Below, in pieces: positions 33,565-42,792 of a stretch of DNA of 64,000 nucleotides. This stretch comes from Amorphophallus konjac. Lineage: Eukaryota > Streptophyta > Magnoliopsida > Alismatales > Araceae. Under the pieces are notes generated by a model that saw nothing but the letters and a program-made list of their open reading frames with translations, searched no databases and was not told the origin of the DNA. How positions within the stretch are numbered: position 1 is the stretch's first letter; each line of letters opens with the position of its first letter. The position numbers were made by a program, and so were the translations under genes. The stretch is from contig CM040123.1 of the NCBI GenBank assembly GCA_022559845.1, positions 300,750,642-300,814,641 on the forward strand, given 5' to 3'.

Positions 33565-34370
33565 GTCGGAACACACTTTTCCTTGGTTAGCGGCATTCCG
33601 CCCTAATCAAGCTACTTTTCCTTGGTTAGTGGCATTCCGCCCTAATCGAGCTACTTTTCCTTGGTTAGTGGCATTCCGCCCTAATCGAGCTACTTTTCCT
33701 TGGTTAGTGGCATTCCGCCCTAATCGAGCTACCTTTCCTTGGTTAGCGGCATTCCGCCCTAATCGAGCTACCTTCTCCTTGGTTAGTGGCATTCCGCCCT
33801 AATCGAGCTACTTTCCTTGGTTAGCGGCATTCCGCCCTAATCGAGCTACTTTTCCTTGGTTAGTGGCATTCCGCCCTAATCGAGCTACCTTTCCTTGGTT
33901 AGTGGCATTCCGCCCTAATCGAGCTACTTTCCTTGGTTAGTGGCATTCCGCCCTAATCGAGCTACTTTTCCTTAGATTAGTGGCATTCCGCCCTAATCGA
34001 GCTACCCTTTCCTTGGTTAGTGGCATTTCGCCCTAATCGAGCTGCTCATCCTTGGTTAGCGGCACTCCGCCCTAGTCGAGCTACCTTCTTCCTTGGTTAG
34101 TGGCATTCCACCCTAATCAAGCTACTTTTCCTTGGTTAGCGGCATTCTGCCCTAATCGAGCTACCCTTTCCTTGGTTAGTGGCATTTCGCCCTAATCGAG
34201 CTGCTCATCCTTAGTTAGCGGCACTCCGCCCTAGTCGAGCTACTTCTTCCTTGGTTAGTGGCATTCCACCCTAGTCAAGCTACTCTTCCTTGATCAAGCG
34301 GCTTTCCACCCTAATCGAGCTACCTCTCCTTGGTTGGCGGCATCTCGCCCTGATCAAGCTACCCTCTCTC
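33565..34370 (+). repeat. Tandem array 1 of D, about 40-base unit, about 20 copies
   Basis: The unit is TTTCCTTGGTTAGTGGCATT plus CCGCCCTAATCGAGCTAC, with single-base drift. It starts within 20 bases of the integrase stop. C has an equivalent array at 48815-49830. Tandem repeats after pol are usual in Tat/Ogre elements. Confidence 0.93.
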
Positions 34371-34385
34371 GGATCGCAATCCAAA

Positions 34386-34625
34386 TAAAAAAAAAGAAAA
34401 GAAAAAGAAGGGGTTAAAAATAGAGATACCCCGCCAGACTTGCCCCCACATCGGGACAAGTGCAAAAATGGCTATAACCCGACTGTGGCGAAACCCGAAA
34501 GGGCGTCGCAGGCAAAATCGGGTACCCCGCCGCGTGAAAACCCGAAAGGGCGCGTGGGCAAAAGCGAGAGGGGGCTGGCTTCGGCGAAAACCCGAAAGGG
34601 CGCTTGAGTCGGTAAAGTGGTAATT
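34386..34625 (+). repeat. Duplicated ACCCGAAAGGGCG block, left copy (D)
   Basis: About 240 bases: a poly-A/AAG tract, GGGGTTAAAAATAGAGATACC, then three ACCCGAAAGGGCG motifs 45-60 bases apart. It recurs at 35146-35385 and at 50025-50265 and 50778-51026 in C, so the pair flanks array 2 in both elements. Origin unknown. Confidence 0.8.
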
Positions 34626-34699
34626 TCCCAAATGCCTCTCCTATTCTCCACCCAATAAAACTCCGAAGGGACAATCATCAAAGTCCCACCGGGAATACT

Positions 34700-35110
34700 T
34701 TAACAAACCCTTTTTGACCCTCGTCATCATCGACGAGATCGGTCGATCTCTGTCCATAACTTGGACCTTACGTCCTTGTTAATAACCTCATCTTTGCTTC
34801 GGCATGTAACCCATGTCGATGAACAAACCCTTTTTCGACCCTCGTCATCATCAGCGAGATCGGTCGATTTCTACCCTCAATTTGGACCTTACGTCCCTGT
34901 TGACAACCCCATCCTTGTTTCGACAGTAACATATGCCGACGAACAAACCCCTTTCGACTCTCGCCACCATCGGCGAGATCGGTCAACCTCTACTCTGAAA
35001 CTTGAATCCTACATCCTTGTTAATAAACCACTTCCTTGCTTCGTCATTTAACCAGTGCCGACAAAATAAACCTAAGACCAACCCTTGTCCTCATCGACAA
35101 GGACGGTCGG
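34700..35110 (+). repeat. Tandem array 2 of D, about 120-base unit, 3.5 copies
   Basis: The unit starts with AACAAACCCTTTTTCGACCC, continues through CTCGTCATCATCGGCGAGATC, and has GGACCTTACGTCC in its second half. Copies start near 34702, 34823, 34939 and 35065. Confidence 0.8.
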
Positions 35111-35145
35111 CGTTCTCGCGATCCAGTTCTTCTGAATCTCAAATT

Positions 35146-35385
35146 CAAAAAATAAAAAAAAGAAGAAAAGAAAATGGGGTTAAAAATAGAGATACCTCGC
35201 CAGACTTGCTCCCACATCGGGATAAGTGCAAAAATGGCTATAACCCGGCTGTGACGAAAACCCGAAAGGGCGTCGCAGGCAAAATCGGGTACCCCGCCGC
35301 GTGAAAACCCGAAAGGGCGCGCGGGCAAAAGCAAGAGGGGGCTGGCTTCGGCGAAAACCCGAAAGGGCGCTTAGGTCAGTAATGT
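35146..35385 (+). repeat. Duplicated ACCCGAAAGGGCG block, right copy (D)
   Basis: A near-identical copy of 34386-34625, in direct orientation about 760 bases away. Confidence 0.8.
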
Positions 35386-35514
35386 GAATAAAAAATAATA
35401 AAATTTAAAAAAAAAAGAGAATGATGAATAGTGATGAACCATCCGTCGTCCAAAGGCCATTTCTGAGGTCGAGGCGGAGTCTTCATCCGATATCCCACTT
35501 ATACGCGTCCAGTG

Positions 35515-36505
35515 TCTATACCCCTTTCGACCCTTGTCACCATCGGCAAGATCGGTCGCTACCTATCCGGTTCTTGTCATCATCGGCAAGACCGTCTACC
35601 CCTTTCGACCCTTGTCACCATCGGCAAGATCGGTCGCTACCTATCCGGTTTTTGTCACCATCGGCAATACTATCTACCCCTTTCGACCCTTGTCACCATC
35701 GGCAAGATCGGTCGCTACCCTATCCGGTTTTTGTCACCATCGGCAATACCGTCTACCCTTTCGACCCTTGTCACCATCGGCAAGATCGGTCGCTACCTAT
35801 CCGGTTTTTGTCACCATCGGCAATACCATCTACCCTTTCGACCCTTGTCACCATCGGCAAGATCGGTCACTACCTATCCGGTTTTTGTCACCATCGGCAA
35901 GACCGTCTACCCTTTCGACCCTTGTCACCATCGGCAAGATCGGTCGCTACCTATCCGGTTTTTGTCACCATCGGCAATACCGTCTACCCTTTCGACCCTT
36001 GTCACCATCGGCAAGATCGGTCACTACCCTATCCGGTTTTTGTCACCATCGGCAAGACCGTCTACCCCTTTCGACCCTTGTCACCATCGGCAAGATCGGT
36101 CGCTACCTACCCGGTTTTTATCACCATCGGCAATACCGTCTACCCTTTTCGACCCTTGTCACCATCGGCAAGATCGGTCGTTACCTATCCTGTTTTGTCA
36201 TCATCGGCAAGACCGTCCATCCCCTTTCGACCCTTGTCACCATCGACAAGATCGGTCGCTACCTATCCGGTTTTTGTCACCATCGGCAAGACCATCTACC
36301 CTTTTCGACCCTTGTCACCATCGGCAAGATCGATCGCTACCTATCCGGTGCTTGTCATCATCGGCAAGACTGTCTATCCCCTTTCGACCCTTGTTACCAT
36401 CGGCAAGATCGGTCGCTACCTATCCGGTTTTTGTCATCATCGGCAAGACCGTCTACCCCTTTTCGATCCTTGTCACCATCGACAAAATCGGTCGACTACT
36501 CTCTA
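35515..36505 (+). repeat. Tandem array 3 of D, about 78-base dimeric unit, about 12 copies
   Basis: Each unit holds two related halves: TTGTCACCATCGGCAAGATC plus GGTCGCTACCTATCCGG, and TTGTCACCATCGGCAAGACC plus GTCTACCCTTTCGACCC. The array is open in all three forward frames (about 330-366 codons each), which is a consequence of the repetition. C has the same array at 51125-51990. Confidence 0.92.
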
Positions 36506-36923
36506 ACCTGGGCCCTCCGCCCTCGCTGACCAACAAAACATCGTGGCATAGATATTCGACCCGTGTCAGGGGTCATAACACACCTCTCATCATCATCGGC
36601 AAGGTTCGCTAGGGGCATCTGCCTACGCTGCCTAGGTCCCACATTAGCAAAGACCCCGTTCCGGGAGCGGCTACATCGCGGTGGAGCGAACACCTCACCC
36701 CTTCCTTGAAGGCGTGAGCGCTCTCCTGCGCCATCAGCAAGTATCCTTAGGTTCGGGTGACCATCCAGAATAAAGAAAAGAAAAGAAGTCGCGATTGACG
36801 ACAACAAAAAGAAATATTTCCATTTAATGAGAATGGGTGGAACACATTTTTTTTTACTCGGGGCATCCCCCGAGGGTACATGAGCTCCGAAGACAAAAGG
36901 AGCATTACAAGAAAAAAGCAAGG
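36506..36923. other. Spacer between arrays and antisense gene (D)
   Basis: Non-coding. It is collinear with 60458-60882 in C, including GGTGGAGCGAACACCTCACC and a poly-A/AAG tract near 36770-36785. It must contain the 3' end of the antisense transcript and perhaps sense polyadenylation signals; none is certain. Confidence 0.6.
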
Positions 36924-38603
36924 TCACGGCAAAGGGCGCCGGAAGATATCTGCCAAGTCTAAAAGGCCCAGCGAAGGATATCGTGTCAACTCTTGCAAAC
37001 GGGTCTCGGTGGCTGTCAGCTGGGATAACCTCTCGTCTAGTGAGGCAAGTTGTCCTTCAGCCAGGTCAGCCTCTTCGTTGTCTGGACCTCTAGGCGCTCG
37101 CCTTCCTGCAGCTCGGCTTCGACCTTAGCAAGTTCCGAGCGCAACTCGTCCATCCGTGCCGTGAGGAGCATCCGACGTTCGAGATATTGCTGGCAACATT
37201 TCTCAGCTGTCCCACGGTCATCCTCAATGAACTAACGGCGGTGCGGCAATCTGCCTTCTCCAGCTTCGCGGCAGTCAGCTGATCAGAAACCTCTCGACTG
37301 AGGAACTCCCGCCTGTTGGCATGTTTTAACAACATCACGACCCGCGGGGTCCAATCATCCATTGGGAAGCCGAATGCCAAAAGCGATCGGGAGAGATGAT
37401 CTATCAAGCTTCTCAGCTGCAAATAAGTCAGGTCCGGAGAAGCTAACATGGCCCGCTGGAGGTTATCCAGAGACTGCCACACCATGTCTCCAAAAAATTG
37501 TAGGCCCAGTGGCGAAGTCTCGGGGAGCTGAAAGTCTACCCTGCTATCTACCTCGGCCCAGATATCGTCGGCCACCCCGAGGGACGTCGACGGCATAGTC
37601 TGTACGACGCCCACATCCGGCCCGACAATTGCGGCTACATCAACTGGAGGAACCTCCACGATGGCAGCTTCCTTGCCCGCCCGTTGCGGTGAGGCTACAA
37701 CAACCGTGTCAGCGACGGAGGGCGCTTGCCCTTTCTGAGCAGTCTCACCGGCCGCTGAGGCAGGAGAGCCCTCTGTGATCGACAGAGTTTTAATGATATC
37801 GGCCTCGCCTGCAATAATCTCCCCTGCCTCTATTTCCGGGGGGTCGCTCGGCTTCAGCAATGACTCGTCACCGGCAACCAGGGCTTGAGCCCTTGCAACC
37901 TCGGGCAGGCCGCAAACCTCGGCAGTCACACCGGGTTCCTCTGAGGCCGCTGCAGCAGCATAGGTCCGTGGAAGCCGCAGGGCAATGGGACGCACAACTG
38001 GTGGGAAGGCCGACTGACCCATGTCCACGTCTGGAAGGGGTATGCGGATCATTATAGCCGGCGGTACCACCTCAGCCTGCATTCCATATATATACATCAG
38101 CCAGCTGGCTTGAAAATTAAAAGAAGTGCTACAAGTGGGGATCAGAATACTTTCTACCTCAACCGGCACTATATTTAGGCCTCCCAAGGTGGCCTCTGAA
38201 GATTCAGGCCCCTCTCCTGTAGCCGGGTATGATGGCCCGTGCTCGGCTCCCAATAGCCTCGGAGGGCTAAACGTCGGCAGGTCGCTCTCGTAAGTTGATG
38301 AAGCCCCGGCATCCTCAGTCTCGGTGTCGACCATGGGGAACCCCTCGTCATCGGCAGAGCCGCCGCCATAATCAACCTGTTCAGAAGAGGATGACTCTTC
38401 TGCCTGTCCTCGAACCTCAAGTACCTGAGCGGGAACTAGGCTGCCAGGGGAGGGCCCTCTATCCAGAGCCCCCTCAGCGATCTCTGTCTCGGGAGCATCC
38501 GTTGGCAGAATATCTAGGGGCTGGTCCCTTGGAAGCCCTTGCTCTCCGATGACAACCTCCGCCGAGGTATCAACCTCAGGGAGCAGTGTGGGTCGAATGT
38601 CGA
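36924..38603 (-). pseudogene. Antisense gene of D, exon 4 (coiled-coil end)
   Basis: Begins after acceptor GACTCCAG (38604-38605) and ends at TGA 36926-36924. The first 480 codons are open (VDIRPTLLPEVD ... AVSSLRMTVGQL): a proline- and acid-rich linker, then a Leu/Ala/Glu-rich stretch. One base is lost near 37170 and another near 37090. In C the matching frame reads a clear coiled coil (LLLRAREAELRAELAKVEAK) to its stop. The linker has SWLMYIYGMQAEVVPP, conserved in C. Function unknown. Confidence 0.7.
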
Positions 38604-38686
38604 CTGGAGTCAAAGGACAATAAACAATCAGGACTTGACTGAAATTACAACATGCCACTGAGCTCTACGGGCGAGCTGCAAATTAC
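38604..38686 (-). other. Intron 3 of the antisense gene (D), 83 bases
   Basis: Donor AAG|GTAATT (G at 38686) and acceptor GACTCCAG. C has the same 83-base intron at 62565-62647. An earlier AG (38639) would make a 48-base intron, short for plants. Confidence 0.6.
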
Positions 38687-38824
38687 CTTCTGTTTCTCGA
38701 TGGGGTGTCGGTGAAGGCAAGTCGCCCTCAACAGAGGTCAAGGGGACTTCCCCCTCTCTCTCTCCAGCAGCAGCTCCGGTTGCCGCCTCCAACCCAACAA
38801 CGGCAGGGATAGTGCCGGCAGCTA
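38687..38824 (-). pseudogene. Antisense gene of D, exon 3
   Basis: 138 bases, exactly the length of its counterpart in C (62648-62785). It reads AAGTIPAVVGLEAATGAAAG and on to LPSPTPHRETE. It is a low-complexity linker within the predicted protein, bounded by TTTTCAG and AAG|GTAATT. Confidence 0.62.
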
Positions 38825-38892
38825 CTGAAAAGAAAGATGGTCAGCCCAGGCGGCCGAAACAAGCAAATAGCCATGCAAGAATAAGAAGTCAC
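38825..38892 (-). other. Intron 2 of the antisense gene (D), 68 bases
   Basis: Donor GAAG|GTGACT and acceptor TCTTTTCAG. C has a 69-base intron at 62786-62854 with donor AAAG|GTGACT and acceptor CTTTTAG. Sequence drift within it exceeds that of the exons around it. Confidence 0.65.
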
Positions 38893-39199
38893 CTTCACCT
38901 CAGGCCCTTGTGTCCGGGCGGCCTCGAATTCAGAAAATGACGGAACTCGAGGAAGGGGAGCCGTGGACTCTTCTCAGCAGGCCTTCCTCCGACGTGCCCG
39001 AGTAGCACGGGATTCTGCCCTCTTGGCTTTCTTAGCCCTGCTGATGGCCTCCCTGACCTGAGACCTGGTCCGCTTCCGCGAGTCCCCAGGGGGTAATGGC
39101 GTCGTGGTGGAGCCGGCTCTGGAATGTTGAAATATGAAGGCTTCTGCGCCTTAGATATCAGCTCCCTACAGTGTCGGGTCGCTTCCATAGAAAGGCGGG
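38893..39199 (-). pseudogene. Antisense gene of D, exon 2
   Basis: 307 bases, against 309 in C (62855-63163). It reads ARLSMEATRHCRELISKAQK, PSYFNIPEPA, then a basic KAKRAESRATRARRRKA segment in the C copy, probably a nuclear localisation signal, and EFRHF/EFEAA towards its end. D is two bases shorter, so its frame breaks after PAPP. C reads through. Confidence 0.65.
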
Positions 39200-39280
39200 C
39201 TGCGAAAACACATGAGTAAGAAGATGCACACTGAATATAGGGGAAGCAGCTCCAGGGCTGAAGAAGAAAACAAGCATTAC
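39200..39280 (-). other. Intron 1 of the antisense gene (D), 81 bases
   Basis: Donor CCAG|GTAATG and acceptor GTTTTCGCAG. C has an 81-base intron at 63164-63244 with CCAG|GTAATG and CTTTTGCAG. Identical length and canonical sites in both copies are strong support. Confidence 0.72.
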
Positions 39281-42033
39281 CTGGCATCCCCGTATATCGA
39301 GGACTGAGTGGCCAGTAAAGCAATACTGGCGCCTTGTCCCGGGAAGCCGCCTCGCGGATCAGCCAGCATACATCACCAATTGTTTCACTTTTCTCCGTCA
39401 GTTGGGCCAAATCTTCATGGCCGCAGGAGGACAAGTGATGATATAAGCTCAAGTGGTCGAATCCCCAGCCGTCGACATACTTGAAGGATATTAGAAGCTG
39501 ATGGCTCCGAATGGCTTCTAACGGACTGCAACTGAAAGCCCATGAGAATGAAGTAGGGCGAATATCCAGGGGGTGTTGGTATACAAGTCAGCCCGCCTGT
39601 TTTCCCTCCCGATGAAGGTCCGATAAGGATGAAAATGATCGACTTCCGGGCGCCAGCTCGCCGTACTAGGAAGAGGTTCTTCCACCGGAAGGGGGATCGT
39701 CTGGAGAGCAACCCTCTCACTGCTAACCCGCACAGCCCCCAGAGAGTCTTAATATAATCATCCCTCTGGATCTCTGGCATCTTCGGGTCGGCTCGGGACG
39801 ACTTGCCCTTCGCAGCTTTCCTGGCTTCTACATATGCCGCCACCTCAGTATTGGACCAAGATTTCAGCCTCTTCAAGTAGGCTGGATCAACATCCAGAAT
39901 GGGCTCCCGCTGGGAGTCTAAAAAACGGCGTTCGGCAGCATGCCAGCAATCCTTCCGGAAATTCCGATAAAAGCCCGTTCGTGCATTCCACCACTTGATG
40001 AAGTCTGGAGTCACTCGGGGCAGGCGAGCCGGGGTTGGCACCCTGAAGGATACATCCTCTCGGCGATGGAAGTAGTCCCACCATCCACGGGCTTCATCAG
40101 TAGCCGTCTGACCAGCCCTGTGTCTATTCGGCAGATTGAACGGGCTGAAGAAGAAGGAATTTGCTGGTCATACCCAAAATTCCGACTGAAACGGAAAGGA
40201 TAATACGGCTCCAGCCACAGCAAGCCGCTTTTCCTGAAGACTAGACACTGGGGCGAATAGACAACGCCCATTCCACCAGTTCCGGCTCCAAGATTGGCCT
40301 TGTGCTCTTCGACCCGGTCAGCTGATGAATAAATTCCTCTGTCTCAAATAATCGGCATTGCCGCATCCTGTTGACAAGAGGGCTGGAGCTGGCAGCCAAA
40401 CTCCAGAAATGCAGAACGCCAGGGGAATCTGTTGGAACTGTCGTCAACTTCCCCCGAATGGCGAAAAGCTGGTCCGCCAGTGAGACGGTTCAGCACTGGC
40501 AAATTCGATCATCCGCGGCAAAGGATGATCTGACTGCATTGACCGGGGAGCTGCTTCCGGAAATAGGGTGCAGACCCAGGCATTAAAAAAGTGGAGGGGA
40601 CCAACTGTCCGCGAATTCCTGGGGATGCGCGACTTGTGCAAATCCCCCAACATTTTGTATATAAGGCATAAAGCCACAGGGCACAGGGACAGCTTCGTCC
40701 CCCAAGCCATCAAACAGGCAGGGTAAATCGCCTCCGGCCTGATCACCGTCTCATCTCCTTGGGGAAGGGCGAATGAACAAAGCCAATATGTCAAGTACGC
40801 AGCACAGTGTGTAACTGCGTCAACTCCCGTGGGATTCGGGCCGGCCTGCCGCCCTCTCCCTGAGATAGCAGGATATGTTGCTTGGCGCCGAGCCCTCTTC
40901 TTCCGCGCCACCGCTGTCGGAACCACTGTGGGGAAGTCCTCGTAATGCTGCTCCCCACCAAAGAAATATTGAAGCCACGTGCCCATCCGCACGCGCCTCT
41001 TCTCACCGGGCTTTCGCGCTTCCCGCGAGTCAAGTGTCAGGCGCAGCAGGGTGCGATACGCCTTCATCAAATAACGATAGGCGAAGCCCGTGAAATAGTT
41101 GCCTTCACCATCTGTCTGGTCCTTCAGCCAGTCTGCGAAGCAAACTTCTTCATACGACTCTCCATCTATCGGCAGGCCGCTTAGCTGAGAAAGGCTCCAT
41201 AAATCCAATGAAGTTTCACCTTCTGCAGTGTAGAAAGTATTGTACTCTGGGCAGAAGACTTCAATCATCCCGCAACATAGGCCTCGGGAGATCGGGTATC
41301 TATACCGGGAAGCGTATACGCTCTGATAAATTCCGACGTGCACCAAGATGGGGGCGTATTGCCGCAGCACGAAGTCTGTAAATTCAACCGCTCCCGGTCT
41401 GAAGGCGTGAGCATCGGTGACTTTGAGCTCTCCAAACCACCCCACTGAAATTTGATGTTTGAACCGGACCGCCAAGCAGTCCAAAAGAAAAGGCTCGTTC
41501 CGGTATCCCCAATGGAGCGGTGCGAGGAATAGACCATATATGGGCTTCTCCCTGTCAACACGGCTGGCGGTCTCATTCCAGCGAGCTGGTGTGTATTGCG
41601 GCGCTCTCGTCAGCATCCCGGCCTCGGGAGATAATTCCTGCACCCCGAGCACGACCCCCCATTTCCTGGGTTCCCCGGGGATGTACATGGGCATACCATA
41701 TGTGACTGACTCAGTCAGGCTGTCCCGCTCCGCCAGTAGCGCTCCTTCAGCTCTGCGGACCAGAATGAAATCACGCTTCTCACCAAGGTTGAAGCACTCG
41801 AGGAACGCCATCAGGTGCTTGTCTTTGGGGTGGTCCCGTCTGATGTCGTCCCCTCGGTCATACCTGAATTGGTTGCCGTCGAGGATCAACAAACGGCCGG
41901 TGTCGACGGTGTCGGTTTCTGAGTCCGAAGACTCAGCCACCACGGCTACACGTCGGAGCCCCCGATCAAGGGAATGGACGTTCCTCCATGTCACGGCGAC
42001 CCGAGATACAGAGGAAGAAGAGCCGGAAGCCAT
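39281..42033 (-). pseudogene. Antisense PMD-like gene of D, exon 1
   Basis: The first coding exon starts at ATG 42033-42031 (MASGSSSSVSRVAVTW). PMD-like motif: CPEYNTFYTAEGE then LSQLSGLPIDGE near 41190. One base lost near 40484 ends the first frame at 40444; the sequence goes on in other frames (RKSGLLWLEPYYPF, WWNARTGFYRNFRKDCWHAA, MPEIQRDDYIKTLWGL). Further losses lie near 40150 and 39725, before HPYRTFI, LHSHGLS and the intron 1 donor. An in-frame upstream ATG at 42171 lies inside the probable 5'UTR intron and is less likely. Product unknown; the fold resembles plant mobile domains. Confidence 0.72.
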
Positions 42034-42472
42034 GTTATCTGCAAAATAGCACCCGGAAAAGAACAAACAAAAGTCAGAAATTAGTGGATCAAAATAATAT
42101 TTCTGACAAAATTTCGGCAGCATCTCCTCAGCTCGAGGGTTTGCCAAAAAGAAAGCGGAAGCCATCCACAAAGGGAGCGGCCCCTAAAAGCAGCCATAGG
42201 CATTAAGCCAGGGCCAAATGGGACACCCGAGGGATCTAGCTCCGAGGACAAGTCCTACGAGAAGCCTCCCGGGGCCCGAAGAATGGGTTCAAAACCCAAA
42301 GAACAGCAACACTCAACTCACCCGCTCACAGGCGAAACCGCCCGAGCCCAAGAGCTACTCGGCGCCGCGGGAAGAGGAGAAAGCGAAATGAAGAGAGAGA
42401 AAAATCTGTTGCAAATGAGCAGTGAAGAAGAAAAAACAAAGAAGAAAGCCTTATATAGGCCCCCCCTCATTT
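42034..42472 (-). promoter_or_regulatory. Antisense gene promoter and 5'UTR intron (D)
   Basis: On the minus strand: TATA box CCTATATAAG (about 42451-42458), a GA/CT-rich leader, donor GCGG|GTGAGT (G at 42321) and acceptor CTATTTTGCAG (ending 42039), six bases before the ATG. This predicts a 283-base 5'UTR intron. Element A has the same layout, with different acceptor sequence but the same spacing to the ATG. Confidence 0.62.
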
Positions 42473-42474
42473 TG

Positions 42475-42646
42475 TTAAAACGGCGCGCCCCGGAGCGCGC
42501 CGTTTTAAGCAAATGGCGCGCCGTTTTAACTTTTAAAAGGCCAGGGCGCGCCGGGAAGGCGGCGCCGTTTTAACCCCGAAGGCCCAGGGCGCGCCGTAAA
42601 GGCCGCGCCGTTTTAACTCTCGAAGCAAAGGCCGCGCCGTTTTAAG
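42475..42646. repeat. GGCGCGCC/GTTTTAA cluster upstream of antisense TATA (D)
   Basis: TTAAAACGGCGCGCC and its complement recur about seven times, including an inverted pair around CCGGAG. It starts 15-20 bases upstream of the antisense TATA box. It is equivalent to 2372-2538 in A. Confidence 0.7.
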
Positions 42647-42779
42647 CAACGCCGTCAGGCTTCCTGCCTCGCCGGGTCAACATCTGATTCCAGAATTAAA
42701 TGCCGGTCGAGCCTCCGTCAGCCAAACGAAGCTCATCCGCAGGCCTTGCCGCATTCCTGCCTCACTTGCACCGCCTACG

Positions 42780-42792
42780 TCTGGGGGGCATT
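42780..42792 (+). other. Polypurine tract of element D
   Basis: TCTGGGGGGCATT directly precedes the 3' LTR and is identical to that of A. Confidence 0.75.

Noticed and set aside
33533..33802. Forward ORF of PWLVAFRPNRATF repeats
   Set aside because: It is a translation of tandem array 1.
33565..34370. Regularly spaced short repeats that could suggest a CRISPR array
   Set aside because: Units are contiguous with no unique spacers, and the context is a eukaryotic retrotransposon; this is an ordinary tandem repeat.
33562..36923. A possible env-like gene after integrase
   Set aside because: The interval is tandem repeats and spacer with no signal peptide, transmembrane segment or conserved sense ORF.
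38639..38686. A 48-base version of intron 3
   Set aside because: Below the usual plant minimum; a better acceptor 35 bases further gives 83 bases in both C and D.
39690..39740. A 27-base intron between KTLWGL and HPYRTFI in D
   Set aside because: Too short for a plant intron; C reads through in one frame apart from a TAG, showing that D has a one-base deletion instead.
42031..42171. Upstream ATG at 42171 as start of the antisense protein
   Set aside because: The extra 46 codons lie inside the predicted 5'UTR intron, and a TTTTGCAG acceptor sits six bases before ATG 42033; in A the same upstream region does not match as protein.
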